Shown here one piece after another: positions 25,467-34,359 of a stretch of DNA of 64,000 bases. Source of the stretch: Pseudomonadota bacterium (GTDB lineage Bacteria; Pseudomonadota; Gammaproteobacteria; Competibacterales; Competibacteraceae); contig JAKLIY010000020.1 in NCBI GenBank assembly GCA_022709365.1, positions 1-64,000 on the forward strand, in the 5' to 3' direction. The first letter of the stretch is position 1, and every line of letters begins with the position of its first letter. The notes beneath the pieces were generated by a model. That model worked only from the letters and a program-made list of their open reading frames with translations. It searched no databases and was not told the origin of the DNA. The position numbers were made by a program, and so were the translations under genes.

Positions 25467-27373
25467 CCGCCGACGAAGCCGCGCACCGCACTCATTACGC
25501 TGTCGGTTACTACACGGGCCGAAGATTCGGGACCCAAACCGCGCAAAACATCCAGCAGGCGTGAGGAGCCGAACATCTGGTTCTCCGCGTTCATCGCTTC
25601 GCTAACGCCGTCGGTATAAACCACCAGCCCTTCGCCCGGCGCTAACTGAATCGTCCATTCCCGATAGGGGACATCAGCGAAGAGGCCCAGCGCCATGCCG
25701 CCCTTTTTCTCGATGGTTTCCACACCGCCCTGCCGCAATGCTAAGGGCGCATCATGGCCACCGTCGCTACCGATAATCGCTCCAGTGCGCACATCCAGAA
25801 TCCCAATGAAGACAGTCACGAACATGCCTTCGGGATTGTTTTGGCAAAGCGCGGTATTTACCCGCTCCATGATGCCACTCACGGATGTGGAATCCCGTTG
25901 TGCCTCGGTCGTGAACAAGGTTTTCGTCACTGCCATGAACAAGGCGGCGGGTACGCCCTTGTCGGATACGTCGCCGATCAGGAAGAACAGGCGATGGTCA
26001 TCCAGCATGAAGAAATCAAACAGGTCGCCGCCAACCGCTTTGGCCGGCTCCAGCACCGCGTATAAGTCACACCCGGTGGAGGGCGTGAAATCGCGGGGCA
26101 ACAGGCCCATCTGGATACTGCGCGCCGCCGCCAGTTCGCCTTCAATGCGCTCCTTGGCCGCCGTGGTTTCCTTGAGATCGGCAATATAGGTTTTCAGCGT
26201 CGCCACCATGGAACGCAGCGCCCCGCCCAGATAGGCGACTTCATCGCGGCGACCCGTGCTGATCCGGGTCAGTTCTGTCTCCATTTCCGGGTCGGCGTCA
26301 AAATTGCGCGCCGCCAGCCGGTGGGTTTGCACAGTCAAGCGGGCGAGGGGCTGGACCACCCGGTTGAGGAACGGCAGGGCCAGAGCCAGGCCCAGCGCCA
26401 GCAGCACCACGGTTAACCCGCCGCCCAGCGCCAACTGGGTCTGGAGACTGTCGCGCATATCGATGGTCAGATTGACCAGCGTCGCACCCTCCGGCAGACC
26501 ATCGGCACCGAAAATCGGTCCAGCGACTTGCAATTGGGTATGGCCGAGCAGGGCGTCACCCATCTGCCGGTTTTCGAGATAGGTCGCGGGCGCACCGGTA
26601 TTGAGTACCTCTTCGAGTAAACGGTGTTCGTTGATCGTCAGCGCTGTCGTCTCGTCTACACCTTTGATGGAGGTCACGGCCAATGTCTGCAGGTCGTCAT
26701 CGAACACCCGAATCGTGTCGATGGATGTGCTGGACAAGGTGCCGGACATCACGGCTTCCATCATCCGTTTGAGACCAATCCGGTTAGTGGATTCGTTGGA
26801 GCGACCCGGTTGACGGGCGATCAGCACCATCCCGCTCCGATCCGGCATCGCGACGCCGACGTAATAAATCTCCCGGCCTTCCAGATCGCGGCGCACCAGG
26901 TCAGTGACTATGGTGTATCGGTGTCCTTCCAGCACCGGGCGAAACAGGGGTTGTCGGGTCAAGCCGCTCTTGATGCTGAGGGTGGCGTCGATGTCGGGAA
27001 GCGACCAGAACCGGGGAACGCCCTGACGATCCGTGACCCATATTTCGGCGATCTCCTCGCGGGCGGCGACATGGTGCAAGCTGCGATTGATCTCTCTCTG
27101 TGAAACTTTTTGCTTTTGTGCCAGTTGGATCAGGTGCGCCACCATGTTCGCCTGGGCCAGCACCGCATCGCTGACCAAATCTTCCACCACCGCCGGCATT
27201 TGCTGATTGAAGCTGATGGATTGCGCCAGCAGTCGGGTCAACAGCATCCCGTTATGCTGGGTGCGCTCCAGAATCGATTGCCAGTAGCCATAGGCGAACA
27301 CCGCCGCCGTGCCAGGAATGCTGGTGATAATGAGCAGGGTGACCAACAGGAACAAGCGACCGCGCAGCGTCAT
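25388..27373 (-). CDS. Membrane receptor with HAMP and SpoIIE/RsbU-type PP2C phosphatase domain
   Basis: This 661-aa protein has an N-terminal membrane segment (LFLLVTLLIITSIPGTAAVFAYGYW), a ~270-residue periplasmic sensor part (ITDRQGV-like WVTDRQGVPRFWSLPDID), and a second membrane segment near residue 325. A HAMP-like region with a coiled linker (LAAARSIQMGLLPRDF) leads to a PP2C/SpoIIE domain (VGGDLFDFFMLDD, FLIGDVSDKGVPAALFMA, VVYTDGVSEAMN, SDDITLLAL). Such proteins dephosphorylate anti-sigma-factor antagonists in partner-switching pathways. It is last in an operon with receptors and permeases, which may feed it a ligand signal. No anti-sigma partner is in the window. Confidence 0.88.
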   Translation of the reverse strand: MTLRGRLFLLVTLLIITSIPGTAAVFAYGYWQSILERTQHNGMLLTRLLAQSISFNQQMPAVVEDLVSDAVLAQANMVAHLIQLAQKQKVSQREINRSLHHVAAREEIAEIWVTDRQGVPRFWSLPDIDATLSIKSGLTRQPLFRPVLEGHRYTIVTDLVRRDLEGREIYYVGVAMPDRSGMVLIARQPGRSNESTNRIGLKRMMEAVMSGTLSSTSIDTIRVFDDDLQTLAVTSIKGVDETTALTINEHRLLEEVLNTGAPATYLENRQMGDALLGHTQLQVAGPIFGADGLPEGATLVNLTIDMRDSLQTQLALGGGLTVVLLALGLALALPFLNRVVQPLARLTVQTHRLAARNFDADPEMETELTRISTGRRDEVAYLGGALRSMVATLKTYIADLKETTAAKERIEGELAAARSIQMGLLPRDFTPSTGCDLYAVLEPAKAVGGDLFDFFMLDDHRLFFLIGDVSDKGVPAALFMAVTKTLFTTEAQRDSTSVSGIMERVNTALCQNNPEGMFVTVFIGILDVRTGAIIGSDGGHDAPLALRQGGVETIEKKGGMALGLFADVPYREWTIQLAPGEGLVVYTDGVSEAMNAENQMFGSSRLLDVLRGLGPESSARVVTDSVMSAVRGFVGGHPQSDDITLLALRWVPVDSSVRSGR

Positions 27374-27382
27374 GACGACGAC

Positions 27383-28285
27383 CTAACGAAGCCAGATGAC
27401 CGAGGCGGCCAGCCGCTGGGCGGTCGCATAGTCCAGAGGAAAATACACGACGCCCCGGGGACCGAACCAGCGCTCGTAGATTTCCATATAGGCACCCCGG
27501 TATTCATCGACGCCGGCCAGCAGTTCGGCCAGGGTCTGGTTGACAAAATCCCGCCAGGCGGAGTCATTCTGGGGCAGGATGCAAGCCATGGTTTCGTAGG
27601 AAAACATTCCGCTGCGGGGTAACAGAATCACCTTGCTTTTTAGCGGACTGCCCTCGACCATAGCGCGCAGCACGATGCCGATGTTCGCCAGTCCATCCAG
27701 TTTACCTTGGCTGAATTGGGCGAAGCCGGTCGCCATATCCGGCACTTCGACCGGGATCGCCTCGGGGACATGCTCAGCGAGAATAGCGGCAGTGGTGGTG
27801 CCCGCCGCGACGCCGATATGCTTGCCCTTTAAATCCTGAAGCTGGGTAGCCGTCTTTTGAAGGGTCATGATCCGGGTCCCGTTGCCGAAAAACGGGATCG
27901 AAAAATCCACTTGCGCCTCGCGTGTCCAGGTGGGCGTGGTGACGCCGCACTCGATGTCGATCGTTGCGTTGCTCACCAATTCGATGCGATTGACCGGGGT
28001 GACCTCATGCAATTGCTGTTTCAACGGACGGCCAAAGCGTTGTTCAAGCCGCCGGTGGATTTCGCCCAACAGATCGACCGAGAATCCGGCTAACTGACCC
28101 TTCTTGTTGCGGTAGCCGAAGGGTAAGGTATCCATCCGGGTTCCCGCATTGAAAACACCGGTGCGCTCAATGCGGTCGAGAACTGGCTCCGCCCGGACGG
28201 CAGGTAACCCGCCGAGAATCAGCAGAGCCATGATCACCAGACCGCACTGGAACAACACCCGCATCAATTGCCAAGCCTTCGCCAT
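27383..28285 (-). CDS. Amino-acid-type periplasmic solute-binding protein (family 3)
   Basis: The start MAKAWQLMRVLFQCG (28285) overlaps the permease stop by one base (TAATG). The 300-aa protein begins with a signal peptide ending near VRAEP. The body is a type 3 solute-binding fold (LDRIERTGVFNAGTRMDTLPFGYRNKKGQLAGFSVDLLGEI; IDIECGVTTPTWTREAQVDFSIPFF; HIGVAAGTTTAAILAEHVP). It likely binds an amino acid such as glutamate/aspartate or a related acid. Ten bases separate it from the phosphatase gene, so it may present ligand to that receptor. Confidence 0.87.
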   Translation of the reverse strand: MAKAWQLMRVLFQCGLVIMALLILGGLPAVRAEPVLDRIERTGVFNAGTRMDTLPFGYRNKKGQLAGFSVDLLGEIHRRLEQRFGRPLKQQLHEVTPVNRIELVSNATIDIECGVTTPTWTREAQVDFSIPFFGNGTRIMTLQKTATQLQDLKGKHIGVAAGTTTAAILAEHVPEAIPVEVPDMATGFAQFSQGKLDGLANIGIVLRAMVEGSPLKSKVILLPRSGMFSYETMACILPQNDSAWRDFVNQTLAELLAGVDEYRGAYMEIYERWFGPRGVVYFPLDYATAQRLAASVIWLR

Positions 28286-28968
28286 TAACTTTCTCTCTTC
28301 TTTTTGGATAACGCCGAGCTGGCCCGCGTCTGCATCCGGTTTTTCACCGCTTCCATAGCCCGGCTGAGCGGGAAACAGAACAGCACGAAATAGCTGATCG
28401 CGTACAGGTAAATCCACAGCATCAATTCATCGCGACCCACGGCGGCGATGATGACATTACAGCGCGCCACGATTTCATCGACGCCGATGACCGATGCGGT
28501 GCTGGACGCCATCACGATGATGAGTAAATACGAGGTCCAACTGGGAATGAACAGCAGCGCGGCGGCGTGATCGCCCTCCCGCCAGTGCCGCCAGGCGGCA
28601 TGGAGATTATCGGAAACAAAGCCCACTACCGCGACCGACAGCGCCAGCGCCGCTTTCAGCCAGGCCGGGAAGGCGTAGACCTGACCGGAAAATTCAAACT
28701 CTACCGGGATGAGAAACGCCAGATAGAACAGAAAAACGAAGGTTGGGATATTCCGCATCAGTTCAGTCACGACCAGGCTGGCGTGAACCAGAGATTGATG
28801 TTTCGCCAAACGCATCCGCGCTAGGATGATGCCGGGCAGGGTGCCGATGAGCATGGCCGCCAGCGAAATGAGAATGTTCCAGACGAAGCCACTCGCCAGA
28901 AACGGCGTCCAGACCCACAATGTTTCGAGAATCTCAGTGGACGTCACGTTGAAGTACCCGGCGTTCAA
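28285..28968 (-). CDS. ABC-type amino acid permease subunit
   Basis: This 227-aa protein has about five membrane segments. It carries the conserved N-terminal start of polar amino acid permeases (GFVWNILISLAAMLIGTLPGIILARMR), the TELMRNIPTFVFLFYLAFLIP segment, and the cytoplasmic loop region near SSTASVIGVDEIVARCN. No ATPase gene is nearby. It overlaps the fused receptor/permease gene by 35 bp upstream and the binding protein by one base downstream. It probably pairs with the permease half of the fusion. Confidence 0.85.
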   Translation of the reverse strand: MNAGYFNVTSTEILETLWVWTPFLASGFVWNILISLAAMLIGTLPGIILARMRLAKHQSLVHASLVVTELMRNIPTFVFLFYLAFLIPVEFEFSGQVYAFPAWLKAALALSVAVVGFVSDNLHAAWRHWREGDHAAALLFIPSWTSYLLIIVMASSTASVIGVDEIVARCNVIIAAVGRDELMLWIYLYAISYFVLFCFPLSRAMEAVKNRMQTRASSALSKKKRES

Positions 28969-30538
28969 GGGCGGCGAACAGGCGCACCACCAGCAGCACC
29001 AGCAAAAAGTAGGTGATCATCAACACATTCATCATGACCCCGGTATTGCCGTGTTCAGCCACAATGGCGGTCGAGGCGGAGATGAGTTCCGGGACGGCAA
29101 TGACACTGGCCATGCCGGTCGCTTTGACCACGTTGACCAGGATGGCGACCACCGGTGTGTAAGCCAGCCGTAGAGCTTGCGGCAGGGTCTTCCAACGCAG
29201 GGCGAAATCGGGTTGTCGTCCCTTGAGTACTACGCTGGCGTCGAGCAGGGCAAAGACGGTGGAACATCCCGCGTACAGCGAGAGACAGGCAGTCGCCACT
29301 AGGAAACCATCGACGGGCCAGCCAAAGCGTGTGACGATCAGATGACCCAGGCCGAAGAACACCAAATAAATCAACAGGAGCGGGGGAGTCATGCGCCCGA
29401 TGGCCGCCGTGGCCCGTACCCATCCGCCTAGCAAGGGAATACCCGATTCTGCAGTCAGTGCGCCCAGACACCCAACCAGTAAGCTGCCAAGAGTACAGGC
29501 GACCAGCAGTTGCACCGTGAGCCAGAGGCCCGTCAGGAATTGGCCGCGATCATAAGCGTCGTACACAAAGGTTAGATCGAAACCGGTGCGTTCGCGGATC
29601 AGCAGGCCGAAATGGCGCAGTCCGCTGACCTCGGTTGAAGTCAACCGCGAGGCGTCGCGGCATTCCGCCGGCCATTCGCCGCTGGCCAAGCGGGCGCACA
29701 CTGGTTGGCCGTCGGTTCCAATCCGTGTCCAGCGCTGATGAGCCTCGGCCAGGAACGAACTGGGCGGGAGGTTCCAGCGTTGCTCGGCAGCGATCAGCCA
29801 ACCGCTGCGATGGGCGTCGGCGACAACGTCGGCGATGGCGTGTTCCAGACGGGAACCCGATTCCGCCGCGGCAATGGCGATGGCCCAAGGCGAAACCAGC
29901 GTCGAAGGCAGCGGCGTCCGATAATTGGCCCACTCGGGATCGAGTCGGAGGCTGACCAGGGCGGTGTCATCGTAAAGCCAGGCGATGCAGCGGCCATCGC
30001 GCAGGGCCAGTCGCGCATCGCGGATGCCGTTAAAAATTTGTAAATCGAGGAGATAACGCTCAGCCATTTCCCGGTTGAAATAGGCCCCTTGAGTAGCGCA
30101 CACCTTACGACCGCGCAGATCAGTCCAGCGGGACAGGCGGGTATCAGCCGGGGCCAGCACGGTCACGCCGCTGGCGTAATAATGGGGTTCGATGAGGGTG
30201 GCGATGCGACGGCGCTGCGGGGTATCACCCAGAGTGGCGATCACCATGTCAATCGCACCTTCTTCAAGTTTTTGCAGACGGTTGGCGGAGGTGACGGCGG
30301 TCAATTGCAGGCCCACGCTTAGCCGGCGAGCCAATTCGGCGGCTAAATCAGGTTCAAAACCGACTAGTTGGCCGTTGGCGTCGCGCATCCCGAGCGGTGG
30401 ATAATCGGCTTTGACACCGACGATCAGAGTTCCGCGTTTGTGGATGAGGTCCAGCCGATCCGCTCGCGCCTCACCGCTTGCCAGGATGCTGGTCAACGCA
30501 AGCAGGCAGACCAGGCCCCAACCCCGCGCTTGATGCAT
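28934..30538 (-). CDS. Fused solute-binding protein and ABC permease
   Basis: This 534-aa protein starts with a signal peptide (residues 1-26). Next is a type 3 solute-binding domain (LDLIHKRGTLIVGVKADYPPLGMRDANGQLVGFEPDLAAELARRL; IDMVIATLGDTPQRRR) to about residue 265. An acidic linker leads to a permease half (GQFLTGLWLTVQLLVACTLGSLLVGCLGAL ... TGMASVIAVPELISASTAIV) with about five membrane segments. Binding-protein/permease fusions occur in some glutamine-type transporters. Together with the next two genes it gives two receptors and two permease halves but no ATPase. The methyltransferase gene ends 4 bp upstream. Confidence 0.88.
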   Translation of the reverse strand: MHQARGWGLVCLLALTSILASGEARADRLDLIHKRGTLIVGVKADYPPLGMRDANGQLVGFEPDLAAELARRLSVGLQLTAVTSANRLQKLEEGAIDMVIATLGDTPQRRRIATLIEPHYYASGVTVLAPADTRLSRWTDLRGRKVCATQGAYFNREMAERYLLDLQIFNGIRDARLALRDGRCIAWLYDDTALVSLRLDPEWANYRTPLPSTLVSPWAIAIAAAESGSRLEHAIADVVADAHRSGWLIAAEQRWNLPPSSFLAEAHQRWTRIGTDGQPVCARLASGEWPAECRDASRLTSTEVSGLRHFGLLIRERTGFDLTFVYDAYDRGQFLTGLWLTVQLLVACTLGSLLVGCLGALTAESGIPLLGGWVRATAAIGRMTPPLLLIYLVFFGLGHLIVTRFGWPVDGFLVATACLSLYAGCSTVFALLDASVVLKGRQPDFALRWKTLPQALRLAYTPVVAILVNVVKATGMASVIAVPELISASTAIVAEHGNTGVMMNVLMITYFLLVLLVVRLFAALERRVLQRDVH

Positions 30539-30541
30539 GAC

Positions 30542-31342
30542 CTAAGTCTCGACTACGGCGAGAAATCCGTAAGCATAGCGCAGCGGCGTCACGGGAATTA
30601 GCAGCCGGTCGAGCCAGTGCAGCGGCATGGATTTGACGACGCCGCTTTCCGGCAACACACTTTCGGCCCGCAGGCGCACGAGATGGAATCCGGTCTGTTC
30701 GAGTTCCTGCTGGAATTCTTCGAGGGTATAGAGGTGGTAGTACATATTGATGGTTCGATCATTAGCCCGGCGTCGGTAGAGGATGTCACCGGGTTCCAGA
30801 CCTCGCCGCCGGGCTACGGCCTGTTCCTTGAGAAATCGTCGCCCGGCGTTGGGCACAGTGACTATCAGCCGACCGCCAGGCCGCAGCAGGTCGCGAAGGG
30901 TCGTCAGTGCTTCCTGGCGCAGCGTTTGGGGGAAAATGTGGCCGAGCACTCCGAACATCATGATCGCCAGATCAAAGCGTTTGCTGGATTCGGTAGCTTG
31001 GCGCAACGCGGTCAGATCGCCGAGCACCGGTTGCAACCGACCGGATTCGATGTGTGAAGCCTGCCGCTGTGACAGTTCACGAATCGCCTCCGGGCTGATG
31101 TCGTAGGCGACGAGGGTTGCGTCGGTGCGTTCCAGCAGGGGCGCAGTATAGCGGCCATTGCCGCAGCCAAAATCCAGGATCCGGTTTCCCTGTTGGCGCA
31201 TTTCATCCATGATCAGGGCGAGACAGGACGGATTTGGGCGAGGGTAGCGTTGGTCATACAGTTGGCTGGCGAAGTATTGATCATAATTCTCTGCAATATC
31301 AAAGGGCAATGGATGTTTCCTTCTTCGTGGAACCAAAACCAC
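30542..31342 (-). CDS. Class I SAM-dependent methyltransferase
   Basis: This 266-aa protein has motif I ILDFGCGNGRYTAPLL near residue 55, DATLVAYDISPEAI (motif II acidic end), FDLAIMMFGVLGHIF (motif IV) and LRPGGRLIVTVPNAGRRFL (motif VI). The fold is of the ubiquinone/menaquinone-type methyltransferases, but the substrate is not evident. The start is uncertain: the frame opens at GTG 31342, while TTG 31309 with a GAAGGAAA site upstream fits better. It ends 4 bp before the fused receptor gene and is probably first in that operon. It is divergent from dsbB. Confidence 0.82.
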   Translation of the reverse strand: MVLVPRRRKHPLPFDIAENYDQYFASQLYDQRYPRPNPSCLALIMDEMRQQGNRILDFGCGNGRYTAPLLERTDATLVAYDISPEAIRELSQRQASHIESGRLQPVLGDLTALRQATESSKRFDLAIMMFGVLGHIFPQTLRQEALTTLRDLLRPGGRLIVTVPNAGRRFLKEQAVARRRGLEPGDILYRRRANDRTINMYYHLYTLEEFQQELEQTGFHLVRLRAESVLPESGVVKSMPLHWLDRLLIPVTPLRYAYGFLAVVET

Positions 31343-31395
31343 GGATCAGCATTCTCTATGCTCTCCATCTCTCAACATTACAATGGGAATTTCTC

Positions 31396-31932
31396 ATGCA
31401 GGATTCACCGATAATCGATCCCTTGGCGGGAGGTCGCTGGGGATGGGCGTCCCGCCGGATGTTTAATGGGCTGGGGGTGCTGATTTGTGCTGTGGGGTTG
31501 GGTTTCGCCTATTACGCGCAATTTTACCTGGGGTTAGCACCCTGTCCGCTGTGTATTTTCCAGCGGCTGACGCTGTTTGTTGTCGGGCTGGCGTTTTTGG
31601 CGGCGACCGTACACAACCCGCGTGACGGAGGGGCTAAGGTGTATGGGGTGCTGATCGGTTTGATAGCAGCAATGGGCGCAGGCATCGCGGCCCGACATGT
31701 CTGGTTGCAGCATCTGCCGCCGGAAGCAGCGCCGCGTTGCGGACCAGGGCTGGATTATATGCTGGAAACCCTGCCGTTAAACGAAACTCTGCGCGAGGTG
31801 CTGACCGGTTCTGGTGAATGCGCCGAGGTGGATTGGACGTTGCTGGGGTTCAGTATCCCGGAATGGACATTGTTGTTGTTTATTATCTTGGGCGTCGCTG
31901 GAGTGTGGGCGAACTGGCGATTGCGGCGCTGA
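31396..31932 (+). CDS. dsbB: Disulfide bond formation protein B
   Basis: The start MQDSPIIDPLAGG (31396) gives 178 aa with four membrane segments. The first periplasmic Cys pair is in APCPLCIFQR (C-x2-C) and the second pair in APRCGPGLDY and GSGECAEVDW, as in DsbB. The protein reoxidises DsbA and passes electrons to quinones in the inner membrane. No dsbA is in the window. Longer starts upstream would run into the divergent methyltransferase gene. Confidence 0.94.
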   Translation: MQDSPIIDPLAGGRWGWASRRMFNGLGVLICAVGLGFAYYAQFYLGLAPCPLCIFQRLTLFVVGLAFLAATVHNPRDGGAKVYGVLIGLIAAMGAGIAARHVWLQHLPPEAAPRCGPGLDYMLETLPLNETLREVLTGSGECAEVDWTLLGFSIPEWTLLLFIILGVAGVWANWRLRR

Positions 31933-31947
31933 AGTGGGATGTGCGGC

Positions 31948-32072
31948 TTACGCGGGACGATCGATGTTCCCGGCCTCCGGAAATGTGACCCGTTCATACA
32001 CTTCCGCTAACTGGTAGTTCATCGATTTTTCATAAACTCTTTCGAGCGTATCCAGCCAGGATAAATTTCCTC
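31948..32072 (-). pseudogene. 3' remnant of a Uma2-type gene
   Basis: The minus-strand frame LAEVYERVTFPEAGNIDRPA-stop (31948 to about 32005) matches the C-terminus of the Uma2 protein at 37900-38499 (LAEVYERVAFPEVGKTDRP). Upstream it continues as an unrelated open stretch (WLDTLERVYEKSMNYQ) until it hits the inverted-repeat element. The rest of the gene is gone. It begins a ~800-bp gene-free debris region (31933-32733). Confidence 0.75.
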
Positions 32073-32207
32073 CTGTAAATTTTCCTGTGATCCGAACGAT
32101 GGGGTGAGCAGGTGAAGCAAAAATCGCTTAGCAGGATCAAGGGGTTGGATGCGGTTGACGCCCTAGCCCCGCGCTGCCAACCCTCGCCATCACAGGAAAA
32201 TTTACAG
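32073..32207. mobile_element. 135-bp MITE-like element with 19-bp perfect terminal inverted repeats
   Basis: CTGTAAATTTTCCTGTGAT (32073-32091) and its exact complement (32189-32207) bound a 135-bp unit with no gene inside. No target-site duplication is obvious. The element separates two gene fragments. A non-autonomous transposable element is the simplest reading; a related transposase was not recognised in the window. Confidence 0.6.
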
Positions 32208-32322
32208 TACCAATTACTTCACGCATCGATTCACGACGAGCATCATCGAAGGTATTAATAATTCCATAAAAACAGTGAAGCGTATGGGGTACGGTTTTCG
32301 CAATTTCGCTAATTTTAAGCAA
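32206..32322 (-). pseudogene. Orphan gene fragment next to the inverted-repeat element
   Basis: The frame MLKISEIAKTVPHTLHCFYG... to ...RRESMREVIGT (about 39 codons) is protein-like up to the edge of the 135-bp element and then runs into it. I do not recognise the family. It may be the N-terminal end of a gene broken by the insertion. Confidence 0.35.
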
Positions 32323-32407
32323 CGGGCGTTAATCAGTTTCGCCTAGCTCCACAAGAACAGTCGAAGAACCCAAAAATATATCCATCTGTGAATAGTGGTA
32401 GTGTCCT

Positions 32408-32644
32408 TCAACTGCTATGGTAAATCAGGGCGAAGTCGGGAAACACCTGTTCGAGTTTCGGCAGTTGATCGATGAATTCAGCGGGGACACGATAGGAGAA
32501 CAATGCTGCGGTGGTCCAGACATGATCGGTCATGCCCGCCGCTAGACGGGCATTACGGGTGACCATCGACGCGGGGTTCCGTGTCCGCGCAGCGGTACGG
32601 GCGGTACGGGCGGTTGTCGCAAGCTGTTGTGGGGTAACATCCAA
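32408..32644 (-). pseudogene. Short ORF resembling a transposase C-terminal tail
   Basis: This 78-aa frame contains RLAAGMTDHVWTTAALFSYRVP. It resembles the 'R-TPAMAAG-TDHxWT-ELL' tail seen at the end of several DDE transposases. The N-terminal part (TTARTARTAARTRNP) is low-complexity from a short GC-rich tandem repeat around 32580-32625. No catalytic region is present. It is probably a transposase scrap. Confidence 0.35.
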
Positions 32645-32733
32645 TGATCATTGGCTAATGAAACCCATCATTGCTTCTCACACGCCATACAAGCTCAAAA
32701 CACTATAAGCTCAAGACCCCAGAGGAAAAGAAA

Positions 32734-33708
32734 ATGGATGATTACGTGCTCTCGGTTCGGGCAGTCCGCAACGGCGCGTTCGTCGCCGATGTCGGTCCCA
32801 GCAAATTTCTGGTGGTTCCTCCCGGCCAATCGCCTGCGCCTTCTCAAGCGATCACTCAATCCGCCTGGTATAAAGCGGTTCGCGCCGCCGCCGCCTGGCA
32901 AAACGAGCGGGGTGAGGCGCGCGGCGATCTGCTGTTCGTCGTCCACGGTTACAACATGAGCGTGGCTGACGTCATCCAACGCCATCGCCGCTTGAAGGAG
33001 GATTTGATCGCGCTGGGCTTCAAGGGCGTCATCGCTTCGTTCGACTGGCCGAGCGACGATAAAGCCCTGGCTTATCTGCCTGACCGCCACCGGGCTAAGG
33101 ACGCGGCGTTCCGGCTGGTGTCCGATGGGATCGCTTATCTGTCGGCGGAACAAACGCCGTCATGCCGGATCAACATCCACGTTTTCGGGCATTCCACGGG
33201 TGCTTATGTGATTCGGGAAGCGTTCGACGACGCCGACGACAACGAACTCCCCAACATGAGCTGGACCGTGAGTCAGGTCCTTTTTGCAGCGGGCGACGTT
33301 TCCGCGCTGTCCATGGTGGCCGGCGACGGCAAATCCGAATCCCTGTACCGGCATTGTATCCGCCTCACCAACTACGCCAGCCGCTACGACCAAGCGCTGG
33401 ATTTATCGAACGTCAAACGGCTGGGCGTCTCGCCGCGCGTCGGGCGCATCGGCTTGCCCGGCGACGCCCCGCAACAGGCGGTGAACGTCGATTGCACGGC
33501 GTACTACGAAAAGCTGGCTGACCCAGCTTCCGGTATCGCCGCGCAAGACTCGCCAAATGGTTTTATGGGCATCCAAAGCCATTCTTGGTACTTCGGCAAC
33601 CTCACGTTTACCCGCGATCTTTTCGGGGTGGTGATTGGAGAGGAACGCACCGTCATTCCAACGCGGGCGGTCGCGCCGGATGGAAGAGTCGCTCTCAAAA
33701 AACCCTAA
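32734..33708 (+). CDS. Alpha/beta hydrolase of the DUF900 type
   Basis: The ATG at 32734 follows GAGGAAAAGAAA and gives 324 aa. Motifs are LLFVVHGYNMSVADV (oxyanion strand), GVIASFDWPSDDKALAYLPDRHRA and HVFGHSTGAYVIREAF (nucleophile Ser in G-H-S-T-G). A later His is likely in SHSWYFGN. DUF900 proteins are serine hydrolases, probably esterases, with unknown substrates. It has no signal peptide, so it is cytoplasmic. The upstream region is transposon debris and a hypothetical gene follows 39 bp downstream on the same strand. Confidence 0.82.
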   Translation: MDDYVLSVRAVRNGAFVADVGPSKFLVVPPGQSPAPSQAITQSAWYKAVRAAAAWQNERGEARGDLLFVVHGYNMSVADVIQRHRRLKEDLIALGFKGVIASFDWPSDDKALAYLPDRHRAKDAAFRLVSDGIAYLSAEQTPSCRINIHVFGHSTGAYVIREAFDDADDNELPNMSWTVSQVLFAAGDVSALSMVAGDGKSESLYRHCIRLTNYASRYDQALDLSNVKRLGVSPRVGRIGLPGDAPQQAVNVDCTAYYEKLADPASGIAAQDSPNGFMGIQSHSWYFGNLTFTRDLFGVVIGEERTVIPTRAVAPDGRVALKKP

Positions 33709-33747
33709 TCGCCGGCATCGATTCTCGACTGCGGCCGGAGTGACCGC

Positions 33748-34239
33748 TTGACCCTCGGCACTCACGTTGCTTTTGCGTCCGTCCTGTACCAGGACCAGCC
33801 CCGCGCAGTCGGCCAGAGCGAGGCGCAGCATAACCTGCTGCCGATTGCCGCCCGGCTGATCCAGGGCGAGCCGCTGCGGGTGGTGGCGGAACGGGTGGAC
33901 CTGCAGGGCCACATGCTGCGCTGGCTGTTGAACCGCATCGACCCAAGCCGCCCGTATTACCTGCTGGGCGAGGTGGAGATCGCCGATGGCCAGGAGCCAG
34001 CCCGAGCCGGGCGTCTGGACAGCGTGGAGAGCTACAACCCGGCCAGCTACCGGGGCGGAATTTTCCGCCTGCACTACGCCCGCGCCCCGGAACTGGGGCC
34101 GTGGCTCGATCTCGTGGCCGTCCGGGACGAGGTGGTGGTGCAGTTCTGGCTCCGGCCGGGTGAGGCGGCGGTGACGCTGGAGAAGGGAAAGGAGCGGGAG
34201 GTGGAGCGGATACCGGCGCAGTTGAGGAGGTTTTTGTGA
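33748..34239 (+). CDS. Hypothetical protein, 163 aa
   Basis: No recognisable family. It is mixed alpha/beta with a hydrophobic/aromatic middle (RPYYLLGEVEIADGQEPARAG, YRGGIFRLHYARAPELGPWLDLVAV) and a charged end (LEKGKEREVERIPAQLRRFL). GC-rich codon use is like core genes. The reading frame is long and ordered enough to be real. It follows the hydrolase at 39 bp, possibly in one transcript. After it comes a 563-bp gap with an inverted repeat and only a small ORF. Confidence 0.55.
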   Translation: MTLGTHVAFASVLYQDQPRAVGQSEAQHNLLPIAARLIQGEPLRVVAERVDLQGHMLRWLLNRIDPSRPYYLLGEVEIADGQEPARAGRLDSVESYNPASYRGGIFRLHYARAPELGPWLDLVAVRDEVVVQFWLRPGEAAVTLEKGKEREVERIPAQLRRFL

Positions 34240-34359
34240 GAGCGAATATACGATCACTTTGACCCTTGTTTTATTTTGGCTGGGCCAACTTGACTCAATA
34301 GCTCGCTCAAAATAACCACTCTGAAATTATATGTTAAAAAATTATCCTATAAAAAACCA

